A stretch of 43,156 nt of DNA. Origin: Deltaproteobacteria bacterium. Its GTDB lineage: Bacteria > Myxococcota_A > UBA796 > UBA2385. How positions within the stretch are numbered: position 1 is the stretch's first letter; every line of letters starts with the position of its first letter. The notes below the pieces were generated by a model. The model was not told where the DNA came from and searched no databases. It worked only from the letters and a program-made list of their open reading frames with translations. This document shows positions 18,311 through 26,270 of this stretch, in pieces. Both the position numbers and the translations under genes were made by a program. The stretch is taken from the NCBI GenBank assembly GCA_018401435.1, contig JAGYJW010000056.1, positions 1 through 43,156 on the forward strand, given 5' to 3'.

Positions 18311-19296
18311 GCGAGCGCAAGACCGACGCCGAGTACCTGCGCACCGTCGAGATCCCCGAGCGGGCCAGCGGGCGCCGGTTGGACCTCTTCCTGGCCACCC
18401 GCTTTCGCACCTTGTCCCGAGCGGCCGCCGCCCGGGCCATCCGGTCGGGAGAGGTGCACTCCTCGGAGCGCAGCCTCAAGCCCTCCAGCCTCTTGCGGGC
18501 GGGGGAGGTGCTGCACATCGGCATCGCCGGCTTCGCCCCCGATGGTCCGCCCCCGGTCTTTCCCACCATCCTCTACGAAGACGACCGCATCCTGGCCCTG
18601 GACAAGCCCGCGGGCCTGCTGGTGCACCCGGCCGGCGACCGCTGGGCCTGGGCGGTGATCGGCATGGTCAAGGAGGCCCGGCCCGACGACCGCGTGGACC
18701 TGGTTCACCGCCTGGATCGCGACACCAGCGGCATCCTGGTGCTCACCAAGGATCCCGCCACCAATGTCTGGCTCAAAGAGCACTTCCGCAGCCGCTCCGA
18801 GGCCCTGGCCAAGGAGTATATCGCCGTCGTGAAGGGGCTCCCTGACTGGGATCACAAGGAGGTGGAGGCGCCACTGGGCGAGCATCCCAGCAGCGAGGTG
18901 CGCCTGCGACGCGGCGTGCGGGCCGACGGGCAGCGGGCCTGGACCACGATGCGCGTGCTGGCGCGCACCCCCGAACAAGGCCTGTCCTTGGTGGCCTGTC
19001 GCATCCACACCGGCCGCACCCACCAGATCCGCGTTCACCTGGAGCATGTCGGCCACCCCATCCTGGGCGACAAGCTCTATGGCGAACCCGACGACACCTT
19101 CCTGGAGTGGCTGGAGGAGGGCGCGACCGCCCGGGTGCGGGCCCGGGTGGGCTTCCCGCGCCAGTGCCTGCACGCCGCGCGCTTGCGGCTGCCGCACCCG
19201 GACGGGGCTACAATCGACCTGGAGGCCCCGCTGCCCGCCGACATGGCGGCCTTGGTAGCGGGGCAGCGGCCCGAGTGGCCAGAGGATGCGACATGA
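18307..19296 (+). CDS. RluA-family pseudouridine synthase
   Basis: A 329-residue enzyme that converts uridine to pseudouridine in rRNA or tRNA. Residues ~10-75 look like an S4 RNA-binding domain (RRLDLFLATRF, GEVLHI). The catalytic domain follows: EDDRILALDKPAGLLVHP at ~91-108, then HRLDRDTSGILVLTK from residue 134, where Asp137 of HRLD is the expected nucleophile, then AKEYIAVVKG and HTGRTHQIRVHLEHVGHPIL. All are standard RluA-family landmarks. The exact site (RluA, C or D class) cannot be told. It is joined by ATGA overlaps to both the upstream sulfatase-fold gene and the downstream gene, so all three are probably translated from one message. Confidence 0.9.
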   Translation: MSERKTDAEYLRTVEIPERASGRRLDLFLATRFRTLSRAAAARAIRSGEVHSSERSLKPSSLLRAGEVLHIGIAGFAPDGPPPVFPTILYEDDRILALDKPAGLLVHPAGDRWAWAVIGMVKEARPDDRVDLVHRLDRDTSGILVLTKDPATNVWLKEHFRSRSEALAKEYIAVVKGLPDWDHKEVEAPLGEHPSSEVRLRRGVRADGQRAWTTMRVLARTPEQGLSLVACRIHTGRTHQIRVHLEHVGHPILGDKLYGEPDDTFLEWLEEGATARVRARVGFPRQCLHAARLRLPHPDGATIDLEAPLPADMAALVAGQRPEWPEDAT

Positions 19297-20021
19297 AGCG
19301 GCTCATCGCCCTCTTCGCGCTGTTGAGCAGCCCGGCCTGGGCCGATCCCGTGCCCGGCCGCCCCCTCGCGGTGCCCATCCAGGCGCCCGCCCCGCCCGAC
19401 CTCAGCCCCGACAAGCTCAACGCCCTGCGCAGCTACAAGACCCAGCGCCTGTCCATTCGGGACGAGGTCGAGCTGATCGGCGGCGGCACGTCCCTGATGG
19501 GCGGCTTTGGCTACCCCTACAGCCGCTACGGCTGGGCCCAGTCCTCGATGATCATGCAGGACCCCTTGCAGGTCAGCCGCAGTTGGGGAGTCTACCAGGG
19601 GGTGCAGCGCCTGAGCGTGACCGACTTCCTGCGGGAGACCCACCAGACCGACCTCGAAAAGGCGCTTCAAAGGGACATCCGCAAGAAGAAGGCCCGGGGC
19701 ACCGCCTGGTTCACCCTCGGAGGCGCCGGCTTTGGGGCCATCGTGGGCGGCATGGTGCTGCTCAACCTGGCAGAAGACCGCGACCAGGCCCTGCTGGCCA
19801 ACCGCGTCATCCTGGCTGGCACCGGCGGCGCGGCCCTGGGCCTGCTGGCCGGCGCCATCCCCCGGGGCCGGGCCGCCCAGCTGGACCGCTACCCGGCCAC
19901 AACCATGGCGGCAGACCAGGCCCAGGACCTGGTGAACGCCCACAACGACGCGCTGCGCGAGGCCCTCGGCCTGACGCCCGCCGAGGTCTGGCCGATGGAG
20001 ATGGGCCAGCCCGCCCCCTGA
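19293..20021 (+). CDS. Unknown exported protein with two C-terminal membrane segments
   Basis: A 242-residue protein with a short signal peptide (LIALFALLSSPAWA). A stretch of about 115 residues with Tyr/Gly-rich GFGYPYSRYGWAQSSM follows, then a basic helix (LQRDIRKKKARG), and two hydrophobic Gly/Ala-rich segments (GGAGFGAIVGGMVLLNLA and ILAGTGGAALGLLAGAIP) that look like a membrane hairpin. The layout suggests an inner-membrane protein with its N-terminal part outside the cytoplasm. No family recognised. The ATG overlaps the stop of the pseudouridine synthase gene (ATGA), so translation is probably coupled. The next gene starts 18 bases on with its own ribosome-binding site. Confidence 0.72.
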   Translation: MKRLIALFALLSSPAWADPVPGRPLAVPIQAPAPPDLSPDKLNALRSYKTQRLSIRDEVELIGGGTSLMGGFGYPYSRYGWAQSSMIMQDPLQVSRSWGVYQGVQRLSVTDFLRETHQTDLEKALQRDIRKKKARGTAWFTLGGAGFGAIVGGMVLLNLAEDRDQALLANRVILAGTGGAALGLLAGAIPRGRAAQLDRYPATTMAADQAQDLVNAHNDALREALGLTPAEVWPMEMGQPAP

Positions 20022-20039
20022 GCCCCACCCGGAGCCCCC

Positions 20040-20768
20040 ATGTCCGATCGCGCCCCCCGGGTGCCCTATACCCGGCCGCGCCTGCCGCCCGGCCCGGCCC
20101 TCGCCCAGGCCCAGGCCTTCGCGGAAGCGCTCGCGACGCGACGGAGCATTCGCGACTTCTCGACCGATCCGGTGCCCCGGGCCTTGATCGAGGTCGCCAT
20201 CGCCACGGCCTCCACCGCCCCCAGCGGCGCCCACCAGCAGCCCTGGACCTTTGTGGCGGTGTCAGATCCGGCGATGAAGCGCCGCATCCGCATCGCCGCC
20301 GAACACGAGGAGCACCGCAGCTACGAGGGCGGGCGCATGCCGCAGCAGTGGAGGGACGCCCTCGCCCCCATCGGCACGGACTGGCGCAAGCCCTTCTTGC
20401 AGACCGTGCCCTGGATCGTGGTGCTCTTCGCCCAACAGAGCGGCTTCTTTCCCGATGGAAGTCCCCGTCGCCACTACTATGTCAAAGAGAGCGTCGGCAT
20501 CGCCGCCGGCCTCTTCATCGCCGCCTTGCACCAGGCGGGGCTGAGCACGCTGACCCACACGCCCAGCCCGATGACCTTCCTCAGCCGGCTGCTGGGGCGG
20601 CCCAGCCACGAGAAGCCCTTCCTGCTCTTTCCCATCGGCTACCCGGCGCCGGGCTGCACCGTGCCGGATCTGCGCCGCAAGGACCTGGACGCCGTCGCCA
20701 TCTTCGATCCACCCCTACCCCAAGACGAGCCAGAGCTGCCCGATCTCGCGGATATGGACGCCCCATGA
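20040..20768 (+). CDS. Nitroreductase-family flavoprotein (iodotyrosine-deiodinase-like branch)
   Basis: A 242-residue FMN-dependent oxidoreductase. RRSIRDFS at residues 34-41 and TAPSGAHQQPW at 59-69 are the two FMN-phosphate and flavin-ring contact regions of the nitroreductase family. YYVKESVGIAAGLFIAAL at about 146-163 is the dimer-interface helix. The TAPSGAHQQPW form is the one seen in iodotyrosine deiodinase-like and related dehalogenase/BluB-like branches, so a reductive role on a halogenated or nitro aromatic is possible, but the substrate is not deducible. The start is preceded by CACCCGGAGCCCCCATG. The stop overlaps the ankyrin-protein ATG. Confidence 0.85.
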   Translation: MSDRAPRVPYTRPRLPPGPALAQAQAFAEALATRRSIRDFSTDPVPRALIEVAIATASTAPSGAHQQPWTFVAVSDPAMKRRIRIAAEHEEHRSYEGGRMPQQWRDALAPIGTDWRKPFLQTVPWIVVLFAQQSGFFPDGSPRRHYYVKESVGIAAGLFIAALHQAGLSTLTHTPSPMTFLSRLLGRPSHEKPFLLFPIGYPAPGCTVPDLRRKDLDAVAIFDPPLPQDEPELPDLADMDAP

Positions 20769-21490
20769 GCCCTGTGAAGCTGACCGTGGACCAGCACGAG
20801 CGGGCCGCAGATGTGGACGCCGCGACCGCCTGGGCCGCCCTCCGCCAGGCGCTGGGCTGGGCCGATGGAGCCTGGCGGCCGGCGCTGGACAAGGCCACCA
20901 CCGTGACGCTCGGGTCCGGGCCCTGGGACTGGCGCCAGCTGGAGCACGACCCCGCGCGCGGCAGCTTCCTGGTGACAGCCGACGGCGACCCGACGCGACA
21001 GGCGGTCGCCCTGTTGGATTGGGCCGAAGGAGACGCCGGGAGGCGCCTTCAGGCCTGGTTTCGCCCGGCCGAGGTCGGCGCCCGCCGCTTCGATCCACCG
21101 CGCTGGAGCGAGGCCCTGGCCTGGGCCGCCGCGCCCGCGTCCGCCGCCTTGCCCCCGGTGCTGCAGCAGCGGCAGCGGCGCGCTTTGTGGTGGGCGGCGG
21201 TGTCGCGGGGTGACTGGGGCGAGGCCTATGCCCTGCTCAGCCGGGCCGGGGCCGATCCCGACGATCTCGATGACAATGGGCGCAGCGCGCTCTTCTTCGC
21301 CGTGGCGCCCTATGGCGGAAACCCAGCCGCCGTGCGGCTGCTGCTGGGCGCGGGCGCAGATCCGAACCGACGCGACGCCCAGGGGCAGAGCGCCCTGGAC
21401 GTCGGCTGGGAGGGCGTCACCGCCAGCGGCGAGGCCAGCCAGCTGCGCGCCATCGAGGCCGCGCTGCGGGCAGCCGGCTACCGGGGTTGA
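20765..21490 (+). CDS. Ankyrin-repeat protein with unknown N-terminal domain
   Basis: A 241-residue cytoplasmic protein. The first ~140 residues have no clear family (Trp-rich, TVTLGSGPWDWRQLEHDP). From about residue 145 there are ankyrin units: GDWGEAYALLSRAGADPDDL, DNGRSALFFAV, NPAAVRLLLGAGADPNRRD, AQGQSALDVG. Ankyrin repeats bind proteins. The ATG at 20765 overlaps the nitroreductase stop as ATGA, so the two products may act together, but no partner is evident. It is convergent with the subtilase gene; only 24 GC-rich bases separate the stops. Confidence 0.77.
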   Translation: MSPVKLTVDQHERAADVDAATAWAALRQALGWADGAWRPALDKATTVTLGSGPWDWRQLEHDPARGSFLVTADGDPTRQAVALLDWAEGDAGRRLQAWFRPAEVGARRFDPPRWSEALAWAAAPASAALPPVLQQRQRRALWWAAVSRGDWGEAYALLSRAGADPDDLDDNGRSALFFAVAPYGGNPAAVRLLLGAGADPNRRDAQGQSALDVGWEGVTASGEASQLRAIEAALRAAGYRG

Positions 21491-21514
21491 GCCCGGCGGC
21501 CGGCCGGCCTTGCA

Positions 21515-23197
21515 TCAGTAGGACAGGCCCAGCTCGTAGCTGCCCGACCCCGCGGAGGCGCTGACTTCGACGATGTAGTAGCCCTTGGCGGCCCGGTAGC
21601 TCAAGCTCTCGGAGCCGCCGGTGGTGCTGGCGCTGGCCACCGCCTGCCAGCCGCGCCGGCTATTCCACTTGTACAGCACCAGGTCGAAGTCGTCGTCGGA
21701 GCCGTGGCCCAGGCAGAGGTCGATGGTGCTGCGGCCGCCCACATAGAAGTCCGAGCCGCCGGGCTCGTAGGCCACGCTGCCCGGACCCGCCAGGCTGCCC
21801 GTGTAGAGGGCGCCGTAGCCCGAGCAGGTGGTATAGGTCTCGCCGCCGCCGCCGCCGCCGTCGGAACCGCTGCCGCCGTCGCCGCCCGTGCCGCCGCCCG
21901 TGCCACCGCCGCCACCCAGGTAGGCGGCCAGGGCCGCGGCGGGCTGAATCAGCCCGTAGCCCGAGCTGGTGTCAAAGCCGGAGCTGCCCAGATCCGTGGC
22001 CGTGCTCTTGAGCAGCGTCTCGGCCTCGGCCGCCGTGGCTCCCTGGCTCATCAGCAGGGCCGCGGCCCCCGCCACATGGGGGGTCGCCATGCTGGTGCCT
22101 TCAAAGAAGGAGTAGCCCCAGGAGCCGCTCTCGAAGGTCTCCTGCAACACCCCGTCGGCATAGCCGTCCCCATTGGCGTCCTGGCTGTTATCCCCGCCCG
22201 GCGCCACCAGATCGAGGGCCGTGCCCCGGTTGCTGTAGTAGGTCACCGCGTTGTTGTAGTCGGTGGCGCCCACGGCCACCGCACCTGCATAGGCCGCCGG
22301 GTATTCCACCGTGGACCCGCCGGAATTGCCCGAGGCGACCGCCACGAAGACACCCGCGTTGGCGGCGTTCTGGATGGCAGTCGCAAAGCTCGAGCTATAG
22401 CCGCCCCCACCCAGGCTCATGTTGATGACCTGGGCGCCATTGCTGACCGCGTAGTTGATGCCGTTGATGATGCCCGAGGTGCTGCCCGAACCCGCGGAGC
22501 TGAGCACCTTGATGGGCATGATGGTGGCCCCATAGGCCAGGCCGGCCACGCCCTGGCCGTTGTTGGTGGCCTGGGCGATGGTGCCCGCAACGTGCGTGCC
22601 ATGCCCGTTGTCGTCGGAAGCGTTGCTGTCGTTGTTGATGAAGTCGTAGCCGGCGCCGATGCTTGCGATGCCGTCATAGGGCCCAGAAGACACGCCTGTA
22701 TCCAGCACGGCCACCACCGTGCCGGCCCCCGTGCTCAGGTCCCAGGCCGACGCAGCGTCGATGGCCGCAAAATGCCACTGGTAGCTGTAGTAGGGGTCGT
22801 TGGGGGTGGCCAAGGCCTCCACCACATAGTCGGGCTCGACATAGAGGAAGCGCCCGGAGGCCCGCAGATCGGCCACGGCCTCGCGCACATCGCTGCCTTC
22901 GGGCAGGGCATAGACCGCCGCCGACAGGCCGCCGAGCTGCTCGACCAGCTGCAAGCGGGCCGGGCCGCCGCGCAGGCCGGGCGCATCCAGGGTCTGCAGG
23001 ATCTCCACCTGGGGCAGGCCGACGATCACGCGGCCCGGCACCACCGCGGCGTCGGCGGGGATGGGCGCGTTGAGCACCACATTCGGGGCCACAAGGGGGG
23101 CGTCGACATCGTCGATGGGGGCCTGCACCTCGGGGTCGGCGGGGGCGGTGCCACAGGCGACGGCGACAAGGGACAGGAGGCTGAGAATGCGCGGCAT
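21515..23197 (-). CDS. Subtilisin-like serine protease, lipoprotein, with Gly-rich linker and PPC-like domain
   Basis: A 560-residue S8 peptidase. The signal peptide ends in the lipobox-like VAVAC (Cys15). A propeptide-like segment (residues ~50-130) ends in LYVEPDYVVEA, the usual inhibitor I9 ending. Catalytic residues are Asp166 (VVAVLDTGV), His202 (NGHGTHVAGT) and Ser369 (FEGTSMATPHVAG), with oxyanion Asn291 (ASGNSGG). After the protease domain comes a linker of GGGGGTGG/SGSDGGGGGG type (~433-465) and a ~95-residue beta domain (STIDLCLGHGSDDDFDLVLY, GYYIVEVSASAGSGSYELGL) like the bacterial pre-peptidase C-terminal domain. It is probably a surface-tethered extracellular protease. ATG 23197 gives the signal peptide. 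Confidence 0.92.
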   Translation of the reverse strand: MPRILSLLSLVAVACGTAPADPEVQAPIDDVDAPLVAPNVVLNAPIPADAAVVPGRVIVGLPQVEILQTLDAPGLRGGPARLQLVEQLGGLSAAVYALPEGSDVREAVADLRASGRFLYVEPDYVVEALATPNDPYYSYQWHFAAIDAASAWDLSTGAGTVVAVLDTGVSSGPYDGIASIGAGYDFINNDSNASDDNGHGTHVAGTIAQATNNGQGVAGLAYGATIMPIKVLSSAGSGSTSGIINGINYAVSNGAQVINMSLGGGGYSSSFATAIQNAANAGVFVAVASGNSGGSTVEYPAAYAGAVAVGATDYNNAVTYYSNRGTALDLVAPGGDNSQDANGDGYADGVLQETFESGSWGYSFFEGTSMATPHVAGAAALLMSQGATAAEAETLLKSTATDLGSSGFDTSSGYGLIQPAAALAAYLGGGGGTGGGTGGDGGSGSDGGGGGGETYTTCSGYGALYTGSLAGPGSVAYEPGGSDFYVGGRSTIDLCLGHGSDDDFDLVLYKWNSRRGWQAVASASTTGGSESLSYRAAKGYYIVEVSASAGSGSYELGLSY

Positions 23198-23228
23198 GGG
23201 GGACTCCGAAGCAGCGGGCGCAGGGGAT

Positions 23229-23247
23229 GGGCAGGACGGTCCTGCCC
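23229..23247. promoter_or_regulatory. Near-perfect inverted repeat upstream of the subtilase gene
   Basis: GGGCAGGAC, one base, then GTCCTGCCC: nine-base arms 32 bases upstream of the subtilase ATG, in the 213-base gap before the divergent gene. It could be a dimeric-repressor operator or a leader hairpin. I see no convincing -35/-10 pair in this gap. Confidence 0.35.
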
Positions 23248-23410
23248 GGCTCTGCAGCTGACCTTACCAAAGCGGCCGGCCGATGGGGCAAAGTTGAAAG
23301 GTCACCGTAAGATGAACGGGAAAAGTCTGCCCCCTGGCGTCTGCCGCGGGGCCACTCGATGGGCGGACCGACCCGGGATAACCCCCCTCGCCCCTCCATC
23401 CCGGCCTCCC

Positions 23411-23845
23411 GTGGAAAGCCCGCCGCGCCCCCGCGATGCCCTCCGGCTGCTCCTGCTGGGGCTGGGCGCCCTCTACCTGGGGGCCGGTCCCCTGGTCCGC
23501 CAGGTGCTGGGGCACCAGAGCGATCTGCTGCCCCAGTGGGTGATGTTCACGGGCTTTGGCCTGGATGTCTGCACGGTGGACTACCGGCAGGTGGATGAAG
23601 ACGGCGGGAGCATCCACCTCGATCGCTTCGCGGTGCTCGGCTACGACCGCCCCCGGGACGCCCCCCGCAGCACCTGGCGGGTGCAAAGCGCCGATGAGGC
23701 CGATCGCATCGGCCGGCGCATGTGCAAGAAGCGGCCAGGGGCCGACATTCGCGTCAAGGCCCGCTGCGCGCGCCGCAGCGGCTGGAAGACCGAACGCAAG
23801 GCCGACACCAACCTATGCGCGCCCATTGTCCAGGGGGAGGGATGA
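23411..23845 (+). CDS. Small single-pass membrane protein, unknown
   Basis: A product of about 144 residues from GTG 23411, with one hydrophobic segment near the N-terminus (LRLLLLGLGALYLGAGPLV) and a soluble remainder that has five Cys and many Arg/Asp (VDYRQVDEDGGSIHLDRFAV, RRMCKKRPGADIRVKARC). No family recognised. GTG 23411 is chosen because it places the hydrophobic segment close to the N-terminus. An ATG at 23312 would add a low-complexity stretch rich in Pro. Its stop overlaps the ATG of the HTTM-like gene (GGATGAGG), so the two are probably a functional pair. Confidence 0.6.
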   Translation: MESPPRPRDALRLLLLGLGALYLGAGPLVRQVLGHQSDLLPQWVMFTGFGLDVCTVDYRQVDEDGGSIHLDRFAVLGYDRPRDAPRSTWRVQSADEADRIGRRMCKKRPGADIRVKARCARRSGWKTERKADTNLCAPIVQGEG

Positions 23846-24702
23846 GGCCAACCGACCGGCTGCTCGCCCTCAGCCGCAGGCAGGGCAGCACCCGCAGCCT
23901 GGGCCTGCTGCGCATCTGCCTCGCCCTGCTCGTCTATACGCGCTGGGCCCATGACTTCCAGCTCTTTCGCGAGTGGCAGCCCAACCGCATCGACATGCCC
24001 ACCGGCGCCTTCATCGCCCTCAGCATCGGCCTCTACCTCTCGACGGGAATGATGCTGGTGGGCGCGTTCTCGCGGGTGGCCACGGCCCTGGCCGGCGCGA
24101 GCACCCTGGCCATCGTGATCGGGGTGGGCCACCTGCTGGGCCACGAGCCCTACACCCACCACCACACCTGGGCCCTGGCGCTGGGGGTGGCGCTTCTCGC
24201 GCTCACGCCCTGTGGTGGCTCCTTCTCGCTGGATCGATGGTGGGCCTTGCGTCGGGCGGACCGGGCGGGCCAGCCGCCCCCGACCGAGCAGGGTGAGCTG
24301 TGGGCCCTGCCGCTGCTGGGGCTGCATGTCTCGGCCATCTACCTCTACGGCACCTGGGCCAAGCTCACGCCGGGCTACCTGTCGGGCGCCCGGATGCAGC
24401 ACTACCTGATGACCCTCTACACCGGGTCCGATCTGCCCCAGGGCCTGCTGGCCGACGCCCTCATCCAGCTGAGCACCTGGGGATCGATCCTGATCGAGCC
24501 CCTGCTGGCCATCGGCCTGTGGATTCCCCGCCTGCGCCGCTGGCTGCTGCCGGTGGGCCTGCTCTTTCACGGCTTCATCTACTGGTCGCTGCCGGTGGGC
24601 ACCTTCTCGATGACCATCGCGGCCCTCTACCTGGCCTTCCTGGATCCCGACGCCAGCCACCGGGCCATCGACCGGCTGCTGGGCTGGGGGCGCCCGGGAT
24701 AG
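23842..24702 (+). CDS. HTTM / DoxX-like multi-pass membrane protein
   Basis: A 286-residue integral membrane protein with about six hydrophobic helices. It opens GLLRICLALLVYTRWAHDFQ, a pattern typical of the HTTM family (vitamin-K-dependent gamma-carboxylase-like membrane domain), followed by ALSIGLYLSTGMMLVGAFSR and a His cluster HEPYTHHHTWAL. Later helices are HVSAIYLYGTWAKLTPGYLS, WGSILIEPLLAIGLWIPRL and HGFIYWSLPVGTFSMTIAAL. Functions for bacterial HTTM proteins are mostly unknown. The ATG overlaps the stop of the preceding small membrane protein gene. The next gene starts 26 bases on. Confidence 0.75.
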   Translation: MRPTDRLLALSRRQGSTRSLGLLRICLALLVYTRWAHDFQLFREWQPNRIDMPTGAFIALSIGLYLSTGMMLVGAFSRVATALAGASTLAIVIGVGHLLGHEPYTHHHTWALALGVALLALTPCGGSFSLDRWWALRRADRAGQPPPTEQGELWALPLLGLHVSAIYLYGTWAKLTPGYLSGARMQHYLMTLYTGSDLPQGLLADALIQLSTWGSILIEPLLAIGLWIPRLRRWLLPVGLLFHGFIYWSLPVGTFSMTIAALYLAFLDPDASHRAIDRLLGWGRPG

Positions 24703-24728
24703 GCGCCGGGCCTGGGAGGTCCCTGGCC

Positions 24729-25937
24729 ATGCGCGGCGCCGACATCGCCATCATCGGAGGAGGACCGGCCGGCCTGACCACCGGCATCGCCTTGCTGCGC
24801 GCCCGCCCCGACCTCGCCGACCGCGTCGTCCTGCTGGAAAAGGCGCGCTACCCCCGTGAGAAGATCTGCGCCGGCGCCCTGGGCGAGCGCGGCTGGCAGG
24901 TGCTGGAGTCCCTGGACGCCGCCCCGAATGTGCCCCATGTGCCCATCTCGGCCATCCGGCTGGACACCCGCCAGGCCTCGATTCAAGCCGGCGGTGGGCT
25001 GCTGGGCCGGGTGCTGCGGCGCAAGGAGTTCGACGCCGCCCTGGCAGACCGCGCCCGCGCCCTGGGCCTGCGCATCGAAGAGGGCTGCGCCCTGGAGTCC
25101 CTCGTCGAGAACGAAGGCAGCGTGCGCATCGAGACCACATCAGGCGTCCTTGATTGCGCCGCCGTCATCGGCGCCGACGGCGTGGGCAGCAAGGTGCGGC
25201 GCGCCTTGGGCCTGCCGGTCGGTCGCCTGCGGGCCATGGTGCTGGAGGTGGACACCGCAGCCGCCCCCGGCGACCCGGCCCGCGACGTGCTGCGCTTTGA
25301 CGCCACCCAGCCCGATCTGCCCGGCTACTACTGGGACTTCCCCACGCTGGTAGACGGCGAAGCCCTGTGGTGCCGCGGCCTCTACCTGTTGCGCGTGGCC
25401 GAGGGCACCGAGCGCGGCATGGCGCCCGCCGACCACATCCCGCTCAAGGAGCGCATGGCCGCCTACCTGGCGGCCCGGGGCCTCGATCTGGACGCCGTGC
25501 GCAACAAGCGCTTCGCCGAGCGCGGCTGGGAGGCCCCCGTTCACCCGGTGCAGGGCCGCTGCCTGCTGGTGGGCGAGGCCATCGGCATCGACCCGGTGAC
25601 TGGCGAAGGCATCGCCCAGGCCATCGAATGCGGTCGCGACCTGGGGCGCTTCCTGGCCCGTTGCCCCCTGGAGCCCGCCGCCCTCGCCCGGTGGGCCTCG
25701 GTGCACCGCAGGTCGCGCCTGGGCAGGGACCTCTGGGTGCGCCGGTCCTTGCTGCGCCCCTGCTATGGCCCCGACCGAGACCGGCTGGAGCGGCGCCTGG
25801 CGGGCAACGCCGCGCTCTTGTCCGTCGGCTGCGCCCACTGGGCCGGGCGGGCGCCACCCATCGGCGACCTGCTGAAGGGCCTCGGCCAGCTGGCCTTGCG
25901 AATGCTGACAGGGGCCCCGCCACGTCAACTCCAGTAG
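24729..25937 (+). CDS. Geranylgeranyl-reductase-family FAD-dependent oxidoreductase
   Basis: A 402-residue flavoprotein. IAIIGGGPAGLTTGIALLRA at the N-terminus is the FAD-binding Rossmann GxGxxG, and RYPREKICAGALGERG is the P-R-E-K-x-C-A-G signature of the geranylgeranyl reductase/phytoene-dehydrogenase-like branch. Later AAVIGADGVGSKVRRALGL and LLVGEAIGIDPVTGEGIAQA are the second FAD contacts (GD-type motif in the form GEA). Members reduce isoprenoid chains or hydroxylate/halogenate small molecules. The substrate here is unknown. It follows the HTTM-like gene by 26 bases and is probably co-transcribed with it and the small membrane gene downstream. Confidence 0.88.
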   Translation: MRGADIAIIGGGPAGLTTGIALLRARPDLADRVVLLEKARYPREKICAGALGERGWQVLESLDAAPNVPHVPISAIRLDTRQASIQAGGGLLGRVLRRKEFDAALADRARALGLRIEEGCALESLVENEGSVRIETTSGVLDCAAVIGADGVGSKVRRALGLPVGRLRAMVLEVDTAAAPGDPARDVLRFDATQPDLPGYYWDFPTLVDGEALWCRGLYLLRVAEGTERGMAPADHIPLKERMAAYLAARGLDLDAVRNKRFAERGWEAPVHPVQGRCLLVGEAIGIDPVTGEGIAQAIECGRDLGRFLARCPLEPAALARWASVHRRSRLGRDLWVRRSLLRPCYGPDRDRLERRLAGNAALLSVGCAHWAGRAPPIGDLLKGLGQLALRMLTGAPPRQLQ

Positions 25938-25963
25938 GCTGGACCCATCCACCCGGAGCCCCC

Positions 25964-26263
25964 ATGCGACGATTCCTCCTGCACCTGGTCGTCCTGCTGG
26001 CCTTCACCGCCTACTCGATGATCCCCACCTGGCAGCTCGGCTACTGGGGCTTTCTGGACGTGGCGCTGGCCGGCGGCTGGTCCACCCAGGTCTTTCTGGA
26101 CCTCGTGATCGCCCTCACCCTGCTGAGCACGGCCCTGGGCCCCGACGCCCGCAAGACCGGCACCCCCTTGTGGCCCTACGTGCTGCTCATCCCCTTCTTG
26201 GGTTCCATCGCGCCCCTGGCCCACATCGTACATCGGGAGTGGCGGCGGATGCGGTCCGCATGA
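25964..26263 (+). CDS. Small membrane protein, three helices, DUF2834-like layout
   Basis: A 99-residue protein with hydrophobic segments FLLHLVVLLAFTAYSMIPTW, STQVFLDLVIALTLLSTALG and PYVLLIPFLGSIAPLAHIV. The pattern (short protein, Asp in helix two, basic end) resembles DUF2834-type small membrane proteins, but the match is weak. The start is preceded by CACCCGGAGCCCCCATG, identical to the sequence before the nitroreductase gene. It is convergent with the rhomboid gene, with seven bases between the stops. Confidence 0.7.
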   Translation: MRRFLLHLVVLLAFTAYSMIPTWQLGYWGFLDVALAGGWSTQVFLDLVIALTLLSTALGPDARKTGTPLWPYVLLIPFLGSIAPLAHIVHREWRRMRSA

Positions 26264-26270
26264 GGCTGCC

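Noticed and set aside
21704..23300. Long plus-strand frame opposite the first subtilase
   Set aside because: Antisense of a protease with all catalytic motifs; only its end, from 23411, is a separate real gene.
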